NCBI GenBank assembly: GCA_963693305.1
Contig: OY855910.1
Span: 24,122,362 to 24,186,361, forward strand
DNA: 64,000 nucleotides
Direction of reading: 5' to 3'
Origin: Meandrina meandrites
Taxonomy: Eukaryota > Cnidaria > Anthozoa > Scleractinia > Meandrinidae
Position numbers and translations under genes: made by a program. The notes under the pieces were generated by a model. The model was not told the origin of the DNA and did not search any database. It was given only the letters and a program-made list of their open reading frames with translations. Numbering within the stretch: the first letter of the stretch is position 1; each line of letters opens with the position of its first letter. Shown one piece after another: positions 41,794-53,044 of this stretch.

Positions 41794-42027
41794 TGTGTGC
41801 AGGCCTGTAGAATTGCGTTTAATTTTGTTTTTTCTTTCTTCTTAGGGTATTTTTCATGTTAAGGAACCCAGAATTAAAAATCAAAGTGGCTGTGAGCCAC
41901 TGAAACTCGGAAAATATATAGCCTTTGTTTACTTCATACATGTATATAGTAACACAAATAAAGGCTGAATTTTACCCAACCCCCTACCCGCCTCACAAGA
42001 CTAATTGATTACTTCAATTTAATATTA

Positions 42028-43090
42028 GACTCTCTGTCGACCGGCGTGCAATGCGAGTGTTTGTTATTGTTTTGATTCTGGCGCTGAAGAAAATCGTTCG
42101 AAAATCAAAAAGATTTAGGGTATTCGTGGCCTAAAATAAAATATACCGGTTGAAACAGGTATAAAATGGTTGCTTTCGAGGTCATCCAGCTAAGAAATAC
42201 TTTATTTTGAAATTTTGGCCTCGCGTCGTGGAGGCGCAAGCTACAATTACAATTACAAGCTCCTGTCGCCATACGCGTCATTTGAAAACAACTCCATACA
42301 ATAAATTTCCTTTTTATTTGCTTTTAGAAGCACATATACACAGTATATATACAGTACTTAGTGCTCTTAAAATACTGTTAAGATGTAGAACTAGAGCAAT
42401 GAACATTTCGTGGCGATTTTTATACCGCGGTTTGGAATTCCTGCGGAGATTGTTTCGATAAGCAGTCACGTACAGATTCTAAATGCTTTCAGTTCGATCT
42501 TTTTTCATTCCGAAAGATTGCCATTACTAGCGAGCAGGGGAAAATTGAAGCAAAGAAAGCACTTTTCATCGAAATAAATTTCAAATAATCTCAATAAAGC
42601 TTACTTGGTACTGGAAGAATCTACTGGCAATGCGAAGGGAAATAATTCTGCAGCGATTCAGTGTCACTCAGCTTACTGCAACAAACATGAGCAGTTTTCA
42701 CTTTGCCTTTATCCGAGGTCATCTTCTTTGTTTCTCCATTGATTCTGGGCAGATTTTCTAGAATAAATCTTTTCGGAAGAGCCTCTGGTTACAGTCCAGG
42801 CCTTACGCAGGCGATTCTTGGCACCCGCCATGCATGGCTAAAAGCATATCGCGTACCGGCCGTTGTTTAGCTTTTCACACATGTAACAAACGAACAACTT
42901 ACGACAAAATATTCACCTCAAAGTTAAGAACGATAATCAATCTTTTCATGAAAAGCAATAACTGTTGAAAAATCGCGATGGATGCCTCGGATTGTAAAGG
43001 ATTGAAGAGCGAAATGATCGACAAATTGAGGTTTTGTAGGTTACGAAACCTCGGGCGAGGCATGCAATGCATGCCGGTCGACAGAGAGTC
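42028..43090. mobile_element. Harbinger-like non-autonomous DNA element
   Basis: The left end GACTCTCTGTCGACCGGC and the right end in reverse are identical over about 18 bp and similar over 27 bp. TTA lies on both sides (42025-42027 and 43091-43093), the TWA-type duplication of PIF/Harbinger transposons. The 1,063-bp interior has no transposase frame. It lies about 350 bp downstream of the GPCR gene. Confidence 0.78.
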
Positions 43091-43099
43091 TTAAATTAA

Positions 43100-44900
43100 T
43101 TAATTCAATTTTAATTTTAATCGAGGGAAGGAGTGAAATCAGCCCCATCACCAGAACTCGGAATTTTCCGAGTTAATAAATGAAAATTGCTGATAAATGT
43201 CTATAAAGAATTTGGAATAAAATGCTGTTGATCGCGGTGAAAGTATAGGATTCGCAAATGAATGAGATAGAAGGGCAAGCTAAGGGCAGGTGTTTGAGAT
43301 CACGATCGCAGGAATCTAAGCATTAATGCGTTCAAAATTGTTTTGCCCAAACATCCTTTTGCAAAAGACTTGCAAAACCTCTCGCTAGAAAGAAGGGATC
43401 AACATAGCTAAATTGCGGTATTGATGTTTATTGATGCGTTTATTATAAAACCATTTTTATACAGTGGCTTATTCTGGCTGAAATATAATGAATCTAAATG
43501 CTGTTATATGTCTCCGCTTGATTTTTTCCACAAACATTGCCAACATTTTAATAGCAGTAGCTAATCAGTTTTATGAATCTCTGTTGTTTTTTGCTTTCTT
43601 TTATTATTTATGATAATAATGTAATAAAAATAATTTCAATATTTACTTTCCGCTTCATTATATCATGTCTTCATAGCATCATATTGCACGCTGTCCTTTC
43701 TTTAAATTTGTAACGTCCGAGTTTACCCAGAGTCATTTAGTTATTTGTAAGATCCTGAAGAAGAAAGGCAGTGCCTTTCGAAATATTGGCACTGAAATTA
43801 TATTTCTTTACTGCTAAATCAGTCTTGCTCTTTTTCTGTTGATTTATGAATCTGCATATTTCTTTTGAGTCCCAAACCATTGACAGGTATTCAAACAACA
43901 ACAGGCAGTATTTTCGCAGATGTTTTTATTTGGTAAAGTTACACGTAGTTTGTATAATCCTTGCTTAGGAGAAATTACGAGATCGAACCTGAAAAAGGTT
44001 AAAAGTAATATTTTTCATTCGCGGTTATATCGATGTGGTATTGTTTTACGCTTATAAACAATCTTAAAAGAAGTGAATCATTTTATGAAACTATACATAT
44101 TTCTATTTCGTCCAAAATGAAACCATATCGCCCATTCAAGCAACTTCATGTAGTATTATTTTCGCAGATGTTTTTAGTTGGTAAAGTTACACACACTGAT
44201 CCTAGCTGAGGGGAGATCGAATCTTAATCAAAGATCTCGCGACGCGTGAAAACTGAAACAACACTTCGGGACGCATTCCTATCCAATGACGTTTTTATCG
44301 CCCACAGCGAAAAGTATTCCCTTGACAAATTAAAACAGTCCCTTGAGAGCATACAAAAATGTGGGTCAGAGAGTGCCAACCCAATGCTCCCAATTCTTAC
44401 CAATTTTCTTGTACCAAGCAAAATAGTCGAAAAAAAAGGTCAGAAGGTTTTTTTTTTCATCCGTGGTAAATGTCGATGTAGTATCACATTTATAATAATT
44501 TTGTTGAAGTCACTTTCAGCAACGATTGACTCATTTACAATCATTCCAGAGAAACAGTTAAACAATGTGGGTTGAAATGTGGAATTACAACAGTACTTAA
44601 ATCTTAACATGTATGTATCAGGTGATATGCTTCTGGTATCAGTTACTGATTTTACCGCATTTTTTATTCTGTAGTCTAACACTGTATTTGTTGGCAAATA
44701 TAGCTATTCACTAATCACCACAAGTTGTGTTTAACTCTGCCCGGTCTAGTTCTTATAAAAATTGACGAGCTGGTAATAGCAGCAACTGACCAAATTTAAG
44801 AAAGTTATATAAAATATCGTGTTGAGAAATAATAGTGTTAATTAACCGACATAAGTGTATGTAAAACAGTTTTCGAAGCACCAGCTGAGCGCATATAATT
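43100..44900. other. Non-coding stretch with a direct repeat pair
   Basis: No gene recognised. A segment of about 70 bp (TTTTCGCAGATGTTTTTA, TGGTAAAGTTACAC) occurs at about 43910-43985 and again at 44155-44225. Short frames on both strands around 44250-44700 lack any family signature. Confidence 0.45.
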
Positions 44901-45069
44901 TAAATGTCACCTGTATCAAGACATATTATGTTTCAACATGGTACTTTTCAAAACTTTTCAAGCACGTTAACGGGTCGTGACAGTTTTTTTTTTGTATTTT
45001 AATACTTTATTTGATTTTATGGTTTCTTACAAAACATGTATATATTGTTGTTACGAACATATTGTTGTT

Positions 45070-45072
45070 ACG

Positions 45073-45107
<35 letters not shown>
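45070..45107. repeat. (CA)n microsatellite
   Basis: About 17 CA units within the 3' UTR of LINE C. Confidence 0.95.
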
Positions 45108-45110
<3 letters not shown>

Positions 45111-45364
45111 TTACACTTACAGGAAACTCGCTACACTTCCATTTTCCTATTACACAATACAATACTATAAACTATAACTTACATACGCAGTACAAAGATT
45201 TTAACATGTTATGACAGATTATGTTTCTACCTCAATATACCTGCCCCATTTTTTTTTGATGGATGGGCCATTTATTATTAAATTGAGCAATCTTTTCCTC
45301 AAGTTGATAAATTTTCTTCACTTGTGCTTTGAATGCAATAATGGATGGTTTAACCTTATTGCAT

Positions 45365-45751
45365 CTACACGAATATATATATATATATTTTTGCAATTAA
45401 CAAAATATGGTTAACAAACCAATCCTCCTCGTCAGTAATACCAAACATTATATCTTTATGACAGAGGGATTTAATTTGGATATTCTGGTGGCCCATCCAT
45501 TTTATAACTTCTGCCCAAAACTTCTTGGTATAGTGACAAGTTATAAAGATGTGTTCGAGAGATTCGTCTACTTCCCCGCAAAAAGAACAGAGTGGAGATG
45601 AAATTATTCCAACTTTACTAAGGAGAACATTTGTTGCAAGACATCTGTTAAGAAGTTTGTATTGAAATTCACGCGATTTTTTGTCCAAAGCAACACGATG
45701 TGGTAAGCAATATATTTTCTTCCAATCCAATTCACCATCATTTTCGAACAA
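45365..45751 (-). CDS. LINE C C-terminal domain with zinc-binding motif
   Basis: 128 codons. WKKIYCLPHRVALDKKSREF and YKLLNRCLATNVLLSKVG lead into CSFCGEVDESLEHIFITCHY, the CxxC-H-C arrangement of the zf-RVT domain at the end of L1/Tx1-like ORF2 proteins. It ends in AT-repeat read-through. The upstream part is separated by frameshifts. Confidence 0.85.
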   Translation of the reverse strand: MFENDGELDWKKIYCLPHRVALDKKSREFQYKLLNRCLATNVLLSKVGIISSPLCSFCGEVDESLEHIFITCHYTKKFWAEVIKWMGHQNIQIKSLCHKDIMFGITDEEDWFVNHILLIAKIYIYIFV

Positions 45752-45993
45752 AACATTGTACTTAAGCTGAGCTGTAGGTGGAGTAATGATTCTGTTTCGG
45801 AGTTCTTTGTAAATAGTCTTCGAAACGGCCTTACTGATTAAGACATTTTGCCCGTTTAACTGTAACTGGACTTGATTTTGTAGGTTAAAGGGCTCAGTGC
45901 CAGTATAATTATAAGTTTTAGGAAATCTACGATATTCTGTTGGAAGGGCATCAATGACACAGAAGAGCCTAAATGCATCTAACGGAGAAATAT

Positions 45994-46275
45994 CTAGTTC
46001 CGTAACTTATGTTTTGTAATAAGCTCGTTATTTTCAGAGATAAGGTCTTCTAATCTACGTATACCTTTATCTGCAACACTACGGTTATAGACTGATTTGC
46101 CATTAATACAAATAGTTTTATTGTTCCATAGGATAATTTTTGAAAGATCACCACTATTTTGCCTTGCTGCCGAGCATTCTGCGAAATAATTTAGACACTC
46201 TTCATAAAAAAGCTGGGAGTTTGACAGGCATGATTTTAACATCAAAGTCACAGCATAGAATAAACTTGCCACCAA
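45994..46275 (-). pseudogene. LINE C ORF2 linker fragment
   Basis: 93 codons containing LFYEECLNYFAECSAARQN and IILWNNKTICINGKSVYNR. The latter parallels TIWNNKHILIEKRSCF in LINE D, which places it between the RT and the zinc domain of the same ORF2. Confidence 0.7.
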
Positions 46276-46565
46276 CCGGTTTTAAATAATGTAGTAAAAT
46301 CGTTTTCCAGCTGCTGGGTTGTTTACTTGCAAGTCTTTTGCAACAAAGGATTCTCTGAGTTTTTATTATAGATTCAAGGTGTGGAGCTATGAGTCCACCA
46401 TCCTCGACCTCGCTGGCAAGTGCGAGACGTTTGACTTTGTCTTTTCCTTTCCGGCAAATAAAATCAAAGATGATTTTATTAGCTTCATTAATAAATTCTT
46501 TATCTAAACAGTGTTAAGTCTCCCCACCTCAACATTTTTAACTTTTTCTTAATAGATTCAATCAA

Positions 46566-46991
46566 TTAATCAAAGTTCAACTTTTGTTTAGCTCTATTGT
46601 CACATGTAAAGTAAATTCCAAGGATTTTGAGAGCTCTTTTAATCTTTATACCTTTGAAGTCGTTATGATCAGAGGGCGAGTTTCCATGATTTCCAAGTAA
46701 CATTATTTCTGATTTTTCACGATTAATTTTAAGTCCAGAGCACCCTCCAAAGACTTCTAGAAGCTTAAGAAATCTTGATATAGAAATGTCATTTAGTAGA
46801 AATGCCGTTAAATCATCTGCAAAAATTTCCAGCTTAATTTCTTCCCCGTCTACCATGATTCCCTGGATGCTTTTGTTGCTTCGTACGCTTATACTCAAAA
46901 TCTCCAAAACAATAATAAACAAACAGGAAGAGAGCGGGTCTCCTTGCCTTACACCTCGCTGAACTTCGAAAGGGGCAGTGGCAGTGGCCAT
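46566..46991 (-). CDS. LINE C RT, motifs B and C
   Basis: 141 codons with RGVRQGDPLSSCLFIIVLE (motif B), EIFADDLTAFL (motif C, catalytic FADD) and SGLKINREKSEIM. It overlaps the upstream frame (46834-47964), which switches here by one indel near 46990. Confidence 0.87.
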   Translation of the reverse strand: MATATAPFEVQRGVRQGDPLSSCLFIIVLEILSISVRSNKSIQGIMVDGEEIKLEIFADDLTAFLLNDISISRFLKLLEVFGGCSGLKINREKSEIMLLGNHGNSPSDHNDFKGIKIKRALKILGIYFTCDNRAKQKLNFD

Positions 46992-47964
46992 TATTCATCA
47001 CGCAACTTGATACATTGTTATAAAAAGTCTTGATCCAATGAATGAACGAAGGTCCAAAACGAAAAGCATGGAGTGTGCGAAACAAGAAATCCCTACTTAC
47101 AGAGTCAAACGCTTTCTTGAAATCAACTGCAATCAATCTTCCTGGAATTTGATATTTTTTTGTGTCATACAAAATGTCATCGATGGATCTTACAGCATCA
47201 CAAATAGTTCCGTCTTTCACATAAGCACATTGATTATGATGTATGATCTTAGGAAGAACAGCTTCTAGTCTTTTGGCGATCGCTTTCGAGCCAATTTTTA
47301 CGTCAACATCAATGAGCGATATTGGTCTCCAATTAGATATATTTCTTCTTTCTTTGTCTTTCTTTTCAATAAGTGTAATGACAGCTCGCTTTTGTGAACT
47401 GGACAACTCTCCGTGATCGTAAGAGTAATTTAAACTCTCCACCATCAGATTACCTACAATGTTCCAAAAGGTCTTATAGAATTCAACTGTTAGGCCATCT
47501 TCGCCTGGCGATTTGTTGTTTTCAAATAGCTGGAGACTTTTAAAACATTCGTCAGCAGTGAATTTCCCTTCGCAAATATGAGCATCTTCAGCAGTAAGTC
47601 TGGGTATTTCAGGAATCTCAAGAAAAGAGTCCAGCAAGATTGTTGACGGATTTAAATCATCATTTTTATAAAGTGCCGAGTAGAACTTTTCGATCTCATG
47701 CATAACATTCTTTGGATCAGTAACTAAGGTACCTTCCGTATTGAATACTTTCCGGACGGAGCTTTTTGTCTTTTTGTGTGCCTCGAGATTTAAGAAATAC
47801 TTATTACTCTTCTCACCTTTTTCATACCAGGTTGCCCTTGATCGAATAATTGCGCCTTGAGCAATATTTTCATATAAATTGTCATATTCTACCTTTAAGT
47901 TTTCTAATTGTTGAAGGTTTTCAGGGGAGGGGCATTCCACACAGTTTTCTTCGCAAGCCTTCAA
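46834..47964 (-). CDS. LINE C RT, N-terminal half
   Basis: 376 codons. IIRSRATWYEKGEKSNKYFL, the thumb-proximal NNKSPGEDGLTVEFYK, SNWRPISLIDVDVKI and motif A AVDFKKAFDSVSR are clear. The last 45 or so codons are out-of-frame noise after an indel near 46990. It belongs to the same family as LINE D. Related sequence continues upstream to about 48022 without a Met. Confidence 0.87.
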   Translation of the reverse strand: MKACEENCVECPSPENLQQLENLKVEYDNLYENIAQGAIIRSRATWYEKGEKSNKYFLNLEAHKKTKSSVRKVFNTEGTLVTDPKNVMHEIEKFYSALYKNDDLNPSTILLDSFLEIPEIPRLTAEDAHICEGKFTADECFKSLQLFENNKSPGEDGLTVEFYKTFWNIVGNLMVESLNYSYDHGELSSSQKRAVITLIEKKDKERRNISNWRPISLIDVDVKIGSKAIAKRLEAVLPKIIHHNQCAYVKDGTICDAVRSIDDILYDTKKYQIPGRLIAVDFKKAFDSVSRDFLFRTLHAFRFGPSFIHWIKTFYNNVSSCVMNNGHCHCPFRSSARCKARRPALFLFVYYCFGDFEYKRTKQQKHPGNHGRRGRN

Positions 47965-48154
47965 AGAAGCCTCAATGTCAGTTATATTTTTTCTTTTTTT
48001 CCGCGCCTTTTCTAGCCATATAAATGTAAACTATAACTCAACAAACTTGCAGGAGCGGATGAACACACGTCCTCACTCGATCATGGTCGCCCCAATCCCC
48101 CCGAAGAACAACAGTTGATGTGTTCGCTAAATTTTGATAACTCGCATGTAGGAG

Positions 48155-48226
48155 TCCCCGGTAGTATAGTGGTGAGTATCCCCGCCTGTCACGCGGGAGA
48201 CCGGGATTCGATTCCCCGCCGGGGAG
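48155..48226 (+). tRNA. tRNA-Asp (GTC), T-stem mismatch
   Basis: A complete cloverleaf with a fully paired acceptor (TCCCCGG/CCGGGGA). One T-stem pair is lost (CGGGA against CCCCG), so B-box strength and folding are reduced. Class B upstream flank (ACAGTTGATGTGTTCGC). Confidence 0.87.
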
Positions 48227-48542
48227 AATATTTTTTTGCCACGAACCTAGGATAATCTTCCATTTTATTTATTCCTTGTAATGAATATCATTATTTTCTT
48301 CTCTGAGAGGAAAGTCATCATAGAAATCGAAAAGGCAACAGCCTTATAAAATAAAACGCAGGCAAAATAATTTTAGAAAGTGATTGCCGACGGTATACCT
48401 TTTCCTTTCATGTATACACACTATCAAACAGATAAGTGAAAGAAAATGAGAACCTTAAGAAATAGGCTGGAAAAAGAATGAAAGAAAGAAGGAAACTGCC
48501 AAAATACTGGCTCGAGACTGGAAAATTTACCAAAAAACGCAT

Positions 48543-48614
48543 CTCCCCGGCGGGGAATCGAACCCCGGTCTCCCGCGTGACAGGCGGGGATACTCACCAC
48601 TATACTACCGAGGA
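48543..48614 (-). tRNA. tRNA-Asp (GTC)
   Basis: Intact, identical to the copy at 36429. T6 terminator downstream. Class B upstream flank. The following sequence runs into a short GAAA-type tract at 48470. Confidence 0.95.
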
Positions 48615-49079
48615 ATCCTGCATGTAAGTTGATCAAATTTAGCAAACACATCAACTGTCATGACAATTCGATGGACATGACGACGTTTTAAGGTGGGGAT
48701 ATACCCGATTTTGAGTGAAATTTTAAGAAGTTTAAGGAAGGGGTAAAAGAAAGAAAATTATTTTTGAAACACCAACAGACAGTTGACCCCCACGCAAGAG
48801 CACCGCAGGTTGTCAGGGGACTGTTTGGGTGTCCATATACTAATTTTTAACTTCAAATTCTAATTTTAAAATCACATTAAATCTTTAATATTTCTTATTT
48901 CTCCAAATTTTACAAATCTTTTGAGAAAAACTATCTCTTTTCAAACATCCCCAGAAATCACCAAAAAATTTACAAAACACCGCTTAACATAGCTTTGTGA
49001 AATAAGCATAGAGTTTTTAGATTACTTGAAACGTAGACGAGATATTCGCATTAAACCAAGTTTAGCGGTGGAAAAACAG

Positions 49080-49215
49080 GCTTCAGGTGTACCCCGCCTT
49101 AACGTGCTTGAAAAGTTTTGAAAAGTATCTTGATACAGTATCTTGATACAGGTGACTCGAGTCATTTACATTGCTCGATGAAAGCTACTTGTAATTTACG
49201 TTTATGCGTCCGTCA
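49080..49215. repeat. Outer-flank segment of the tRNA-Asp unit
   Basis: GCTTGAAAAGTTTTGAAAAG and the following GATACAGGTGAC region match 53061-53180 and, inverted, 59140-59275 and 44905-44970. Confidence 0.75.
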
Positions 49216-49218
49216 ATT

Positions 49219-49645
49219 CTAGCAGTGCCCATCCCCCCCCGGGGCTAACCCCCGGGCATTTATAGCATTTCTTTAAAAAATTTCTCGGGGTGGGGATCTA
49301 GGAACCGGGCAAATGCCCCGCTCCCGGGTTGATTGTTTTCAATCTCTCAATAGGTGATATAAAAATATAATATAAGTTGTTGCTTCCTAGCAATGAAGAA
49401 ATATCTAAAATTGAGAAAATATACCTTTAAAAAGATCCACGAACGTCCACGAGCTTCACTAGTCCTTGATGGACTAGCTAATCTGCAACGTAGTCCACGT
49501 CTTGGCCTTGTCCACGGTTTCGAAATCACGTGTCAAATGCCCGGAGGTCGAACCGGGTACGCAAATGCCCCACCCTCGGGACTGGCAACATTAGGAAATG
49601 CCACGTGGTTGCCCCCCCCCCCCCCCCCGGTGGGGGATAGGCACT
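49219..49645. mobile_element. CAGTGCC-type TIR element, about 430 bp
   Basis: Left CAGTGCCCATCCCCC and right (inverted) CAGTGCCTATCCCCC with inner GGGGCATTTG-type inverted blocks. Poly-C tracts lie at both ends. No open frame of note and no clear target duplication. Confidence 0.6.
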
Positions 49646-49824
49646 GGTTGAATTGACTGATGCATTAGGCGTGAAATGTGTACTAAAATTCATATATTAT
49701 GGCTGGAAACGTATTAAGGGTAAGCGTATTCAGAGTTGGCTGTTTTTGTGTCTAGTGCGAAGCACAAACACAATGATATAACGCTAAAAAGTTGGCTAAG
49801 TACTTCATATGCGACTTCATACTA

Positions 49825-50465
49825 AGGTAAACAGGAGGGTTACCCCCTAGCGCTCCCAAATTTCTCCTTTTTTTCATTGACATGTTAACAAGGCAGCTTG
49901 GGTTACCCTAGCACTAGGGTAACCCTAGCTGAGCTAGGGATAACTCGCCTACCCGGGACAGCTTTATTTTGGCTTCAAGAAGCTAAATATGTTTAAAATA
50001 CCAACTAAAACAGCGAACTGTGACCAAGAAACATCGCGTTCATTCACATTTTGTCGTATTTTTGCATTGGAACGGAATTATTTTCGAATAACAGCTTCTT
50101 ACGACAAAATTTTTGGTAAAATGTCTGGCGCTGCATATGTGAGGTCATTCCATAACATAATTATTTATAGTTTCTTCGTCAAACGCGTCCCAGCAAAAAA
50201 AATTGTGCTTGGGACGTTAATGAGCTTGGAAATTAAAATATGATTTTACTTGAACTGATAAACTGCGTAACTAAAACGAAATTCGGTCTTGGCACTAAGA
50301 TTATTACCCGTTACATGCTTTATTTACAAGGTTAGCTAAAGCAAAACCGGTGTTAGTCGACCCGGGTAGTAGGATTACCCTACCTGTAAATTTTTGCTTG
50401 TATACCTAGGGGGCTATCTTCTAACCCTCTTGCTAGGGTTACCCTGCCACCTTGTAAACAGGGCC
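49825..50465. repeat. Foldback element rich in AGGGTAACCC
   Basis: Inverted blocks GGTAAACAGGAGGGTTACCC on the left and GGGTTACCCTGCCACCTTGT on the right, plus the palindrome GGGTTACCCTAGCACTAGGG at about 49899. It reads as a non-autonomous DNA element. A short frame (49989-50243) lies within and has no family resemblance. Confidence 0.5.
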
Positions 50466-50479
50466 TAACCAAGTTCTAC

Positions 50480-51180
50480 TAAGGTTTCTCACACGTGACA
50501 GCGTACACGAAGTATTTTGCAATATTCTTCTCTGCGTAATAGTAATCGATAATCACTCGTTTTGAACTCGTAACCCGAAGTAAACAACCGATGACAATGT
50601 ATAACAAACGGAACAAATCTAATTTGAGAGAATTAAAGCATTAACTACGTCAACAAATGTCAACACCTTGTGTTCTCATGACAGTCGCGTACAGCTAAAT
50701 AAAAGTATTGTTGATGTTCTATAAAACAATATTTTCTCGGACGTTTCGAGACTTCTGTTTCTTCATCAGCGTGAAAAATGCTGTTAACAGATAGCACACG
50801 CAAGACCGCACAACCAAACGGGATGAACATTGACTTTGCTTTCTTGTGACAGTACAAGCACGCGCTTATGGCGCATTTTAATTGATTACGCGCGCGCTCA
50901 AGTTGAAGATATTCGTTAGCGTCCACACATGGGCAAATAGTAGACGCTAAATTAATTTATCAGAGCGCGTGCTTTACTTAGGTTATGCCACAAAAAAAGA
51001 TATGCAGCGTCTACTTCAGATAGCTTTCCTAGATCACCTTGCACCTGTTTATTACTTCTACCCGTATTTTTTTGCTACACTGTTGAAGCTTGATATTTTG
51101 ACCCTTCCTCCACACCTCTAGTCTATGCAAACTATCAAGTTTTAAGTTTTCGGAGTTACAACTTTAAACAAAAACTTCAA
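50480..51180. other. Non-coding stretch
   Basis: No gene recognised. A block near 50738 (CTCGGACGTTTCGAGACTTC, TCTTCATCAGCG) has the look of a dispersed repeat, but no second copy lies in this window. Confidence 0.35.
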
Positions 51181-51862
51181 CAGTCTGATCGATGTTCGCG
51201 CAGTTCAAAAATATTTTTCCAGAGTTTTTTTTTTTTTTGTGGCGATATTCGCTAAATCAGACTCTGATTCAAAGGAGCAGTGATTAAAAGAAAAAATAAA
51301 CCTTACCTTGTCAGCCGTGACTCAGATTCCACGTGAAGCCACAGCTCAAGCGGCTCGAAAGTTAATTACCTTTGTGAAGTTCATAATATAACAAAAAAGG
51401 TAGTTCAACGGACCCGATGCTTTTTTTTCCCTCCCCATATTAGAGAGATGTTTTGTGATGGAGTATTAAAAGAAAAAAAACACGGTAAAACATTCCATTG
51501 ATTTTTTTATATAAAACGTGGTATCCGAGTGGTATCCACGGTTTGCTGTGAAGCAACGCAAAGCACTCAAAACAAGATTGAGTCATAGAGTATTTAGTTG
51601 TTATGACAACGCGTGCCGTAATCATTTGTGACGTCAAATTAGAGGAAATCTGGATTGTGAACATTTTTGCGCGCGAGAGAATAAGGAAATGAGAGAGAAT
51701 TTTTTTTTCTTCCGAAGTCCCGTTTTTCTTTTTGATGTTATCTCTTGGCCTCCAAAAGAAATCTTCGTACAGGCCAACAACAAAAGACACAAAACATGCC
51801 CTGAAAACGAAAAAGTGCTTAATTAAGCAGCTTGTAAAATTTTCTCAAATCACATCCAGGAG
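51180..51862. repeat. tRNA-Asp upstream unit (class A), copy 1
   Basis: About 680 bp shared with 53880-54540, 55000-55600, 57062-57620 and 57771-58440 (orientation varies). It contains TGACGTCA and a palindrome variant TGCTTAATTAAGCA near the tRNA. On the minus strand there is a short ATG...AAG|GTAAGG segment (51307-51384), here with a 4-nt insertion. Confidence 0.85.
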
Positions 51863-51934
51863 TCCTCGGTAGTATAGTGGTGAGTATCCCCGCCTGTCAC
51901 GCGGGAGACCGGGGTTCGATTCCCCGCCGGGAGA
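51863..51934 (+). tRNA. tRNA-Asp (GTC), acceptor damaged
   Basis: Body and anticodon intact, but one G is missing from the 3' acceptor strand (CCGGGAG for CCGGGGAG), so the stem cannot pair fully. Probable pseudogene. Pol III T-run follows. Confidence 0.85.
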
Positions 51935-52063
51935 CTCTTTTTTGGTAAATTGTCCAGTCTCGAGCCAGTATGTTGCCTTTTCGATCTCTAAGATGACTTT
52001 CTGCACAGGAAAGAATATAATGATGTTGATAATAAGGAAGGGATAAAATGGAAGATTATCTTA

Positions 52064-52883
52064 TGGCCGATTCGCACTAGCGGACAAGTTTAAAATTGTG
52101 ATAACATCTTTGACAAAAACAAAATTGTCGCGACAAGTCAGAGACATTTTGAAGAAAACAAAAGGGTTAATCATTATTACAATAGCTCTGCACGTGCTTC
52201 TGGCATCCTGGTAAATTTCTCGGCACGGTCGTCTTGTGCAAACATCAAATAATCAGGCAGGTCCACGTGGTGAAATATTTTAAAACGATTTGCATTTTAA
52301 GTGTGCGTGAAGTGATGTTTTTGTGTTGACCTGCGGGGAAAATGTGGCAAGTAAACTACTTCTTTTCCCTTCCATTTATCGGCACAAACTGGTTCCCTCC
52401 GCATTCATTTGTTCCAACCCCGGCATTACCATCCTTCCACGACCTCACCTCGGCACACAAACATATTTTGCCGCCTATCGCGGAAAAATTTTCCCTGTTG
52501 TTTTTTAGTACAATCCAGACCAAACACAATAGCTAATCAACAACGTTTTTTTATCTGGTATTATGAGGGGCGTTGGAATGCGACAACTCATGACTTGTCC
52601 TGCCTTGAGGCAGGACATCGGCCCCTTGAAGATTTGTCCGTTTTGACAAAATTTGCACTTGTCCAAGAAGTCGTTCGCACTTGTTTTTGCGATTGTTTGA
52701 CAAAATGTATCACGCGCGCAACGCGGACCAATCATAAGACAACTGCTTCTTTGTTTTCCTGAATTGTTTGACAAGTTCTGGGTCTCCAAAAACGTATTCG
52801 CACTTGTTTTCTGTAACAAGTGAAACACAAGTGATGAAATCTACCAATTGTTACAAAATTTGTCCGCTAGTGCGAATTGGCCC
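52064..52883. mobile_element. Harbinger-like non-autonomous DNA element in a tRNA-Asp unit
   Basis: TGGCCGATTCGCACTAGCGG and, inverted, GGGCCAATTCGCACTAGCGG form the ends. TTA lies on each side (52061-52063, 52884-52886). Other unit copies show the join GATTATC-TAGGTTC without an insert. The interior has an ACTTGT-rich region and the small palindrome GTCCTGCCTTGAGGCAGGAC at about 52597, but no transposase. Confidence 0.8.
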
Positions 52884-52906
52884 TTAGGTTCCTGGCAAAA
52901 AAAATT

Positions 52907-52978
52907 CTCCCCGGCGGGGAATCGAACCCCGGTCTCCCGCGTGACAGGCGGGGATACTCACCACTATACTACCGAGGA
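52907..52978 (-). tRNA. tRNA-Asp (GTC)
   Basis: Intact, identical to the copy at 36429. A T8 terminator follows. Class B upstream flank. Confidence 0.95.
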
Positions 52979-53044
52979 ATCCTCGATGTGTAGAAATTAA
53001 ATTTAGCAAACACATCAACTGTCATCAACTGTCGATTGACATGG

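Larger units (their letters stand above)
44984..48022 (-). mobile_element. Tx1/L1-like LINE C, 5'-truncated
   Basis: On the minus strand it runs from the endonuclease-RT linker (about 48022) to a poly(A)-like end at 44984-44993, with AATAAA about 20 nt before the tail. The RT, C-terminal region and CxxC...H...C zinc motif are present in broken frames. The 3' tail abuts sequence found in the outer flanks of the tRNA-Asp units (44905-44983 matches 53061-53120 inverted). Confidence 0.85.

Noticed and set aside
47038..47268. 76-codon plus-strand frame
   Set aside because: Antisense of the LINE C RT.
49899..49945. AGGGTAACCC repeats resembling telomeric sequence
   Set aside because: They are palindromic blocks of a foldback element, not tandem TTAGGG.
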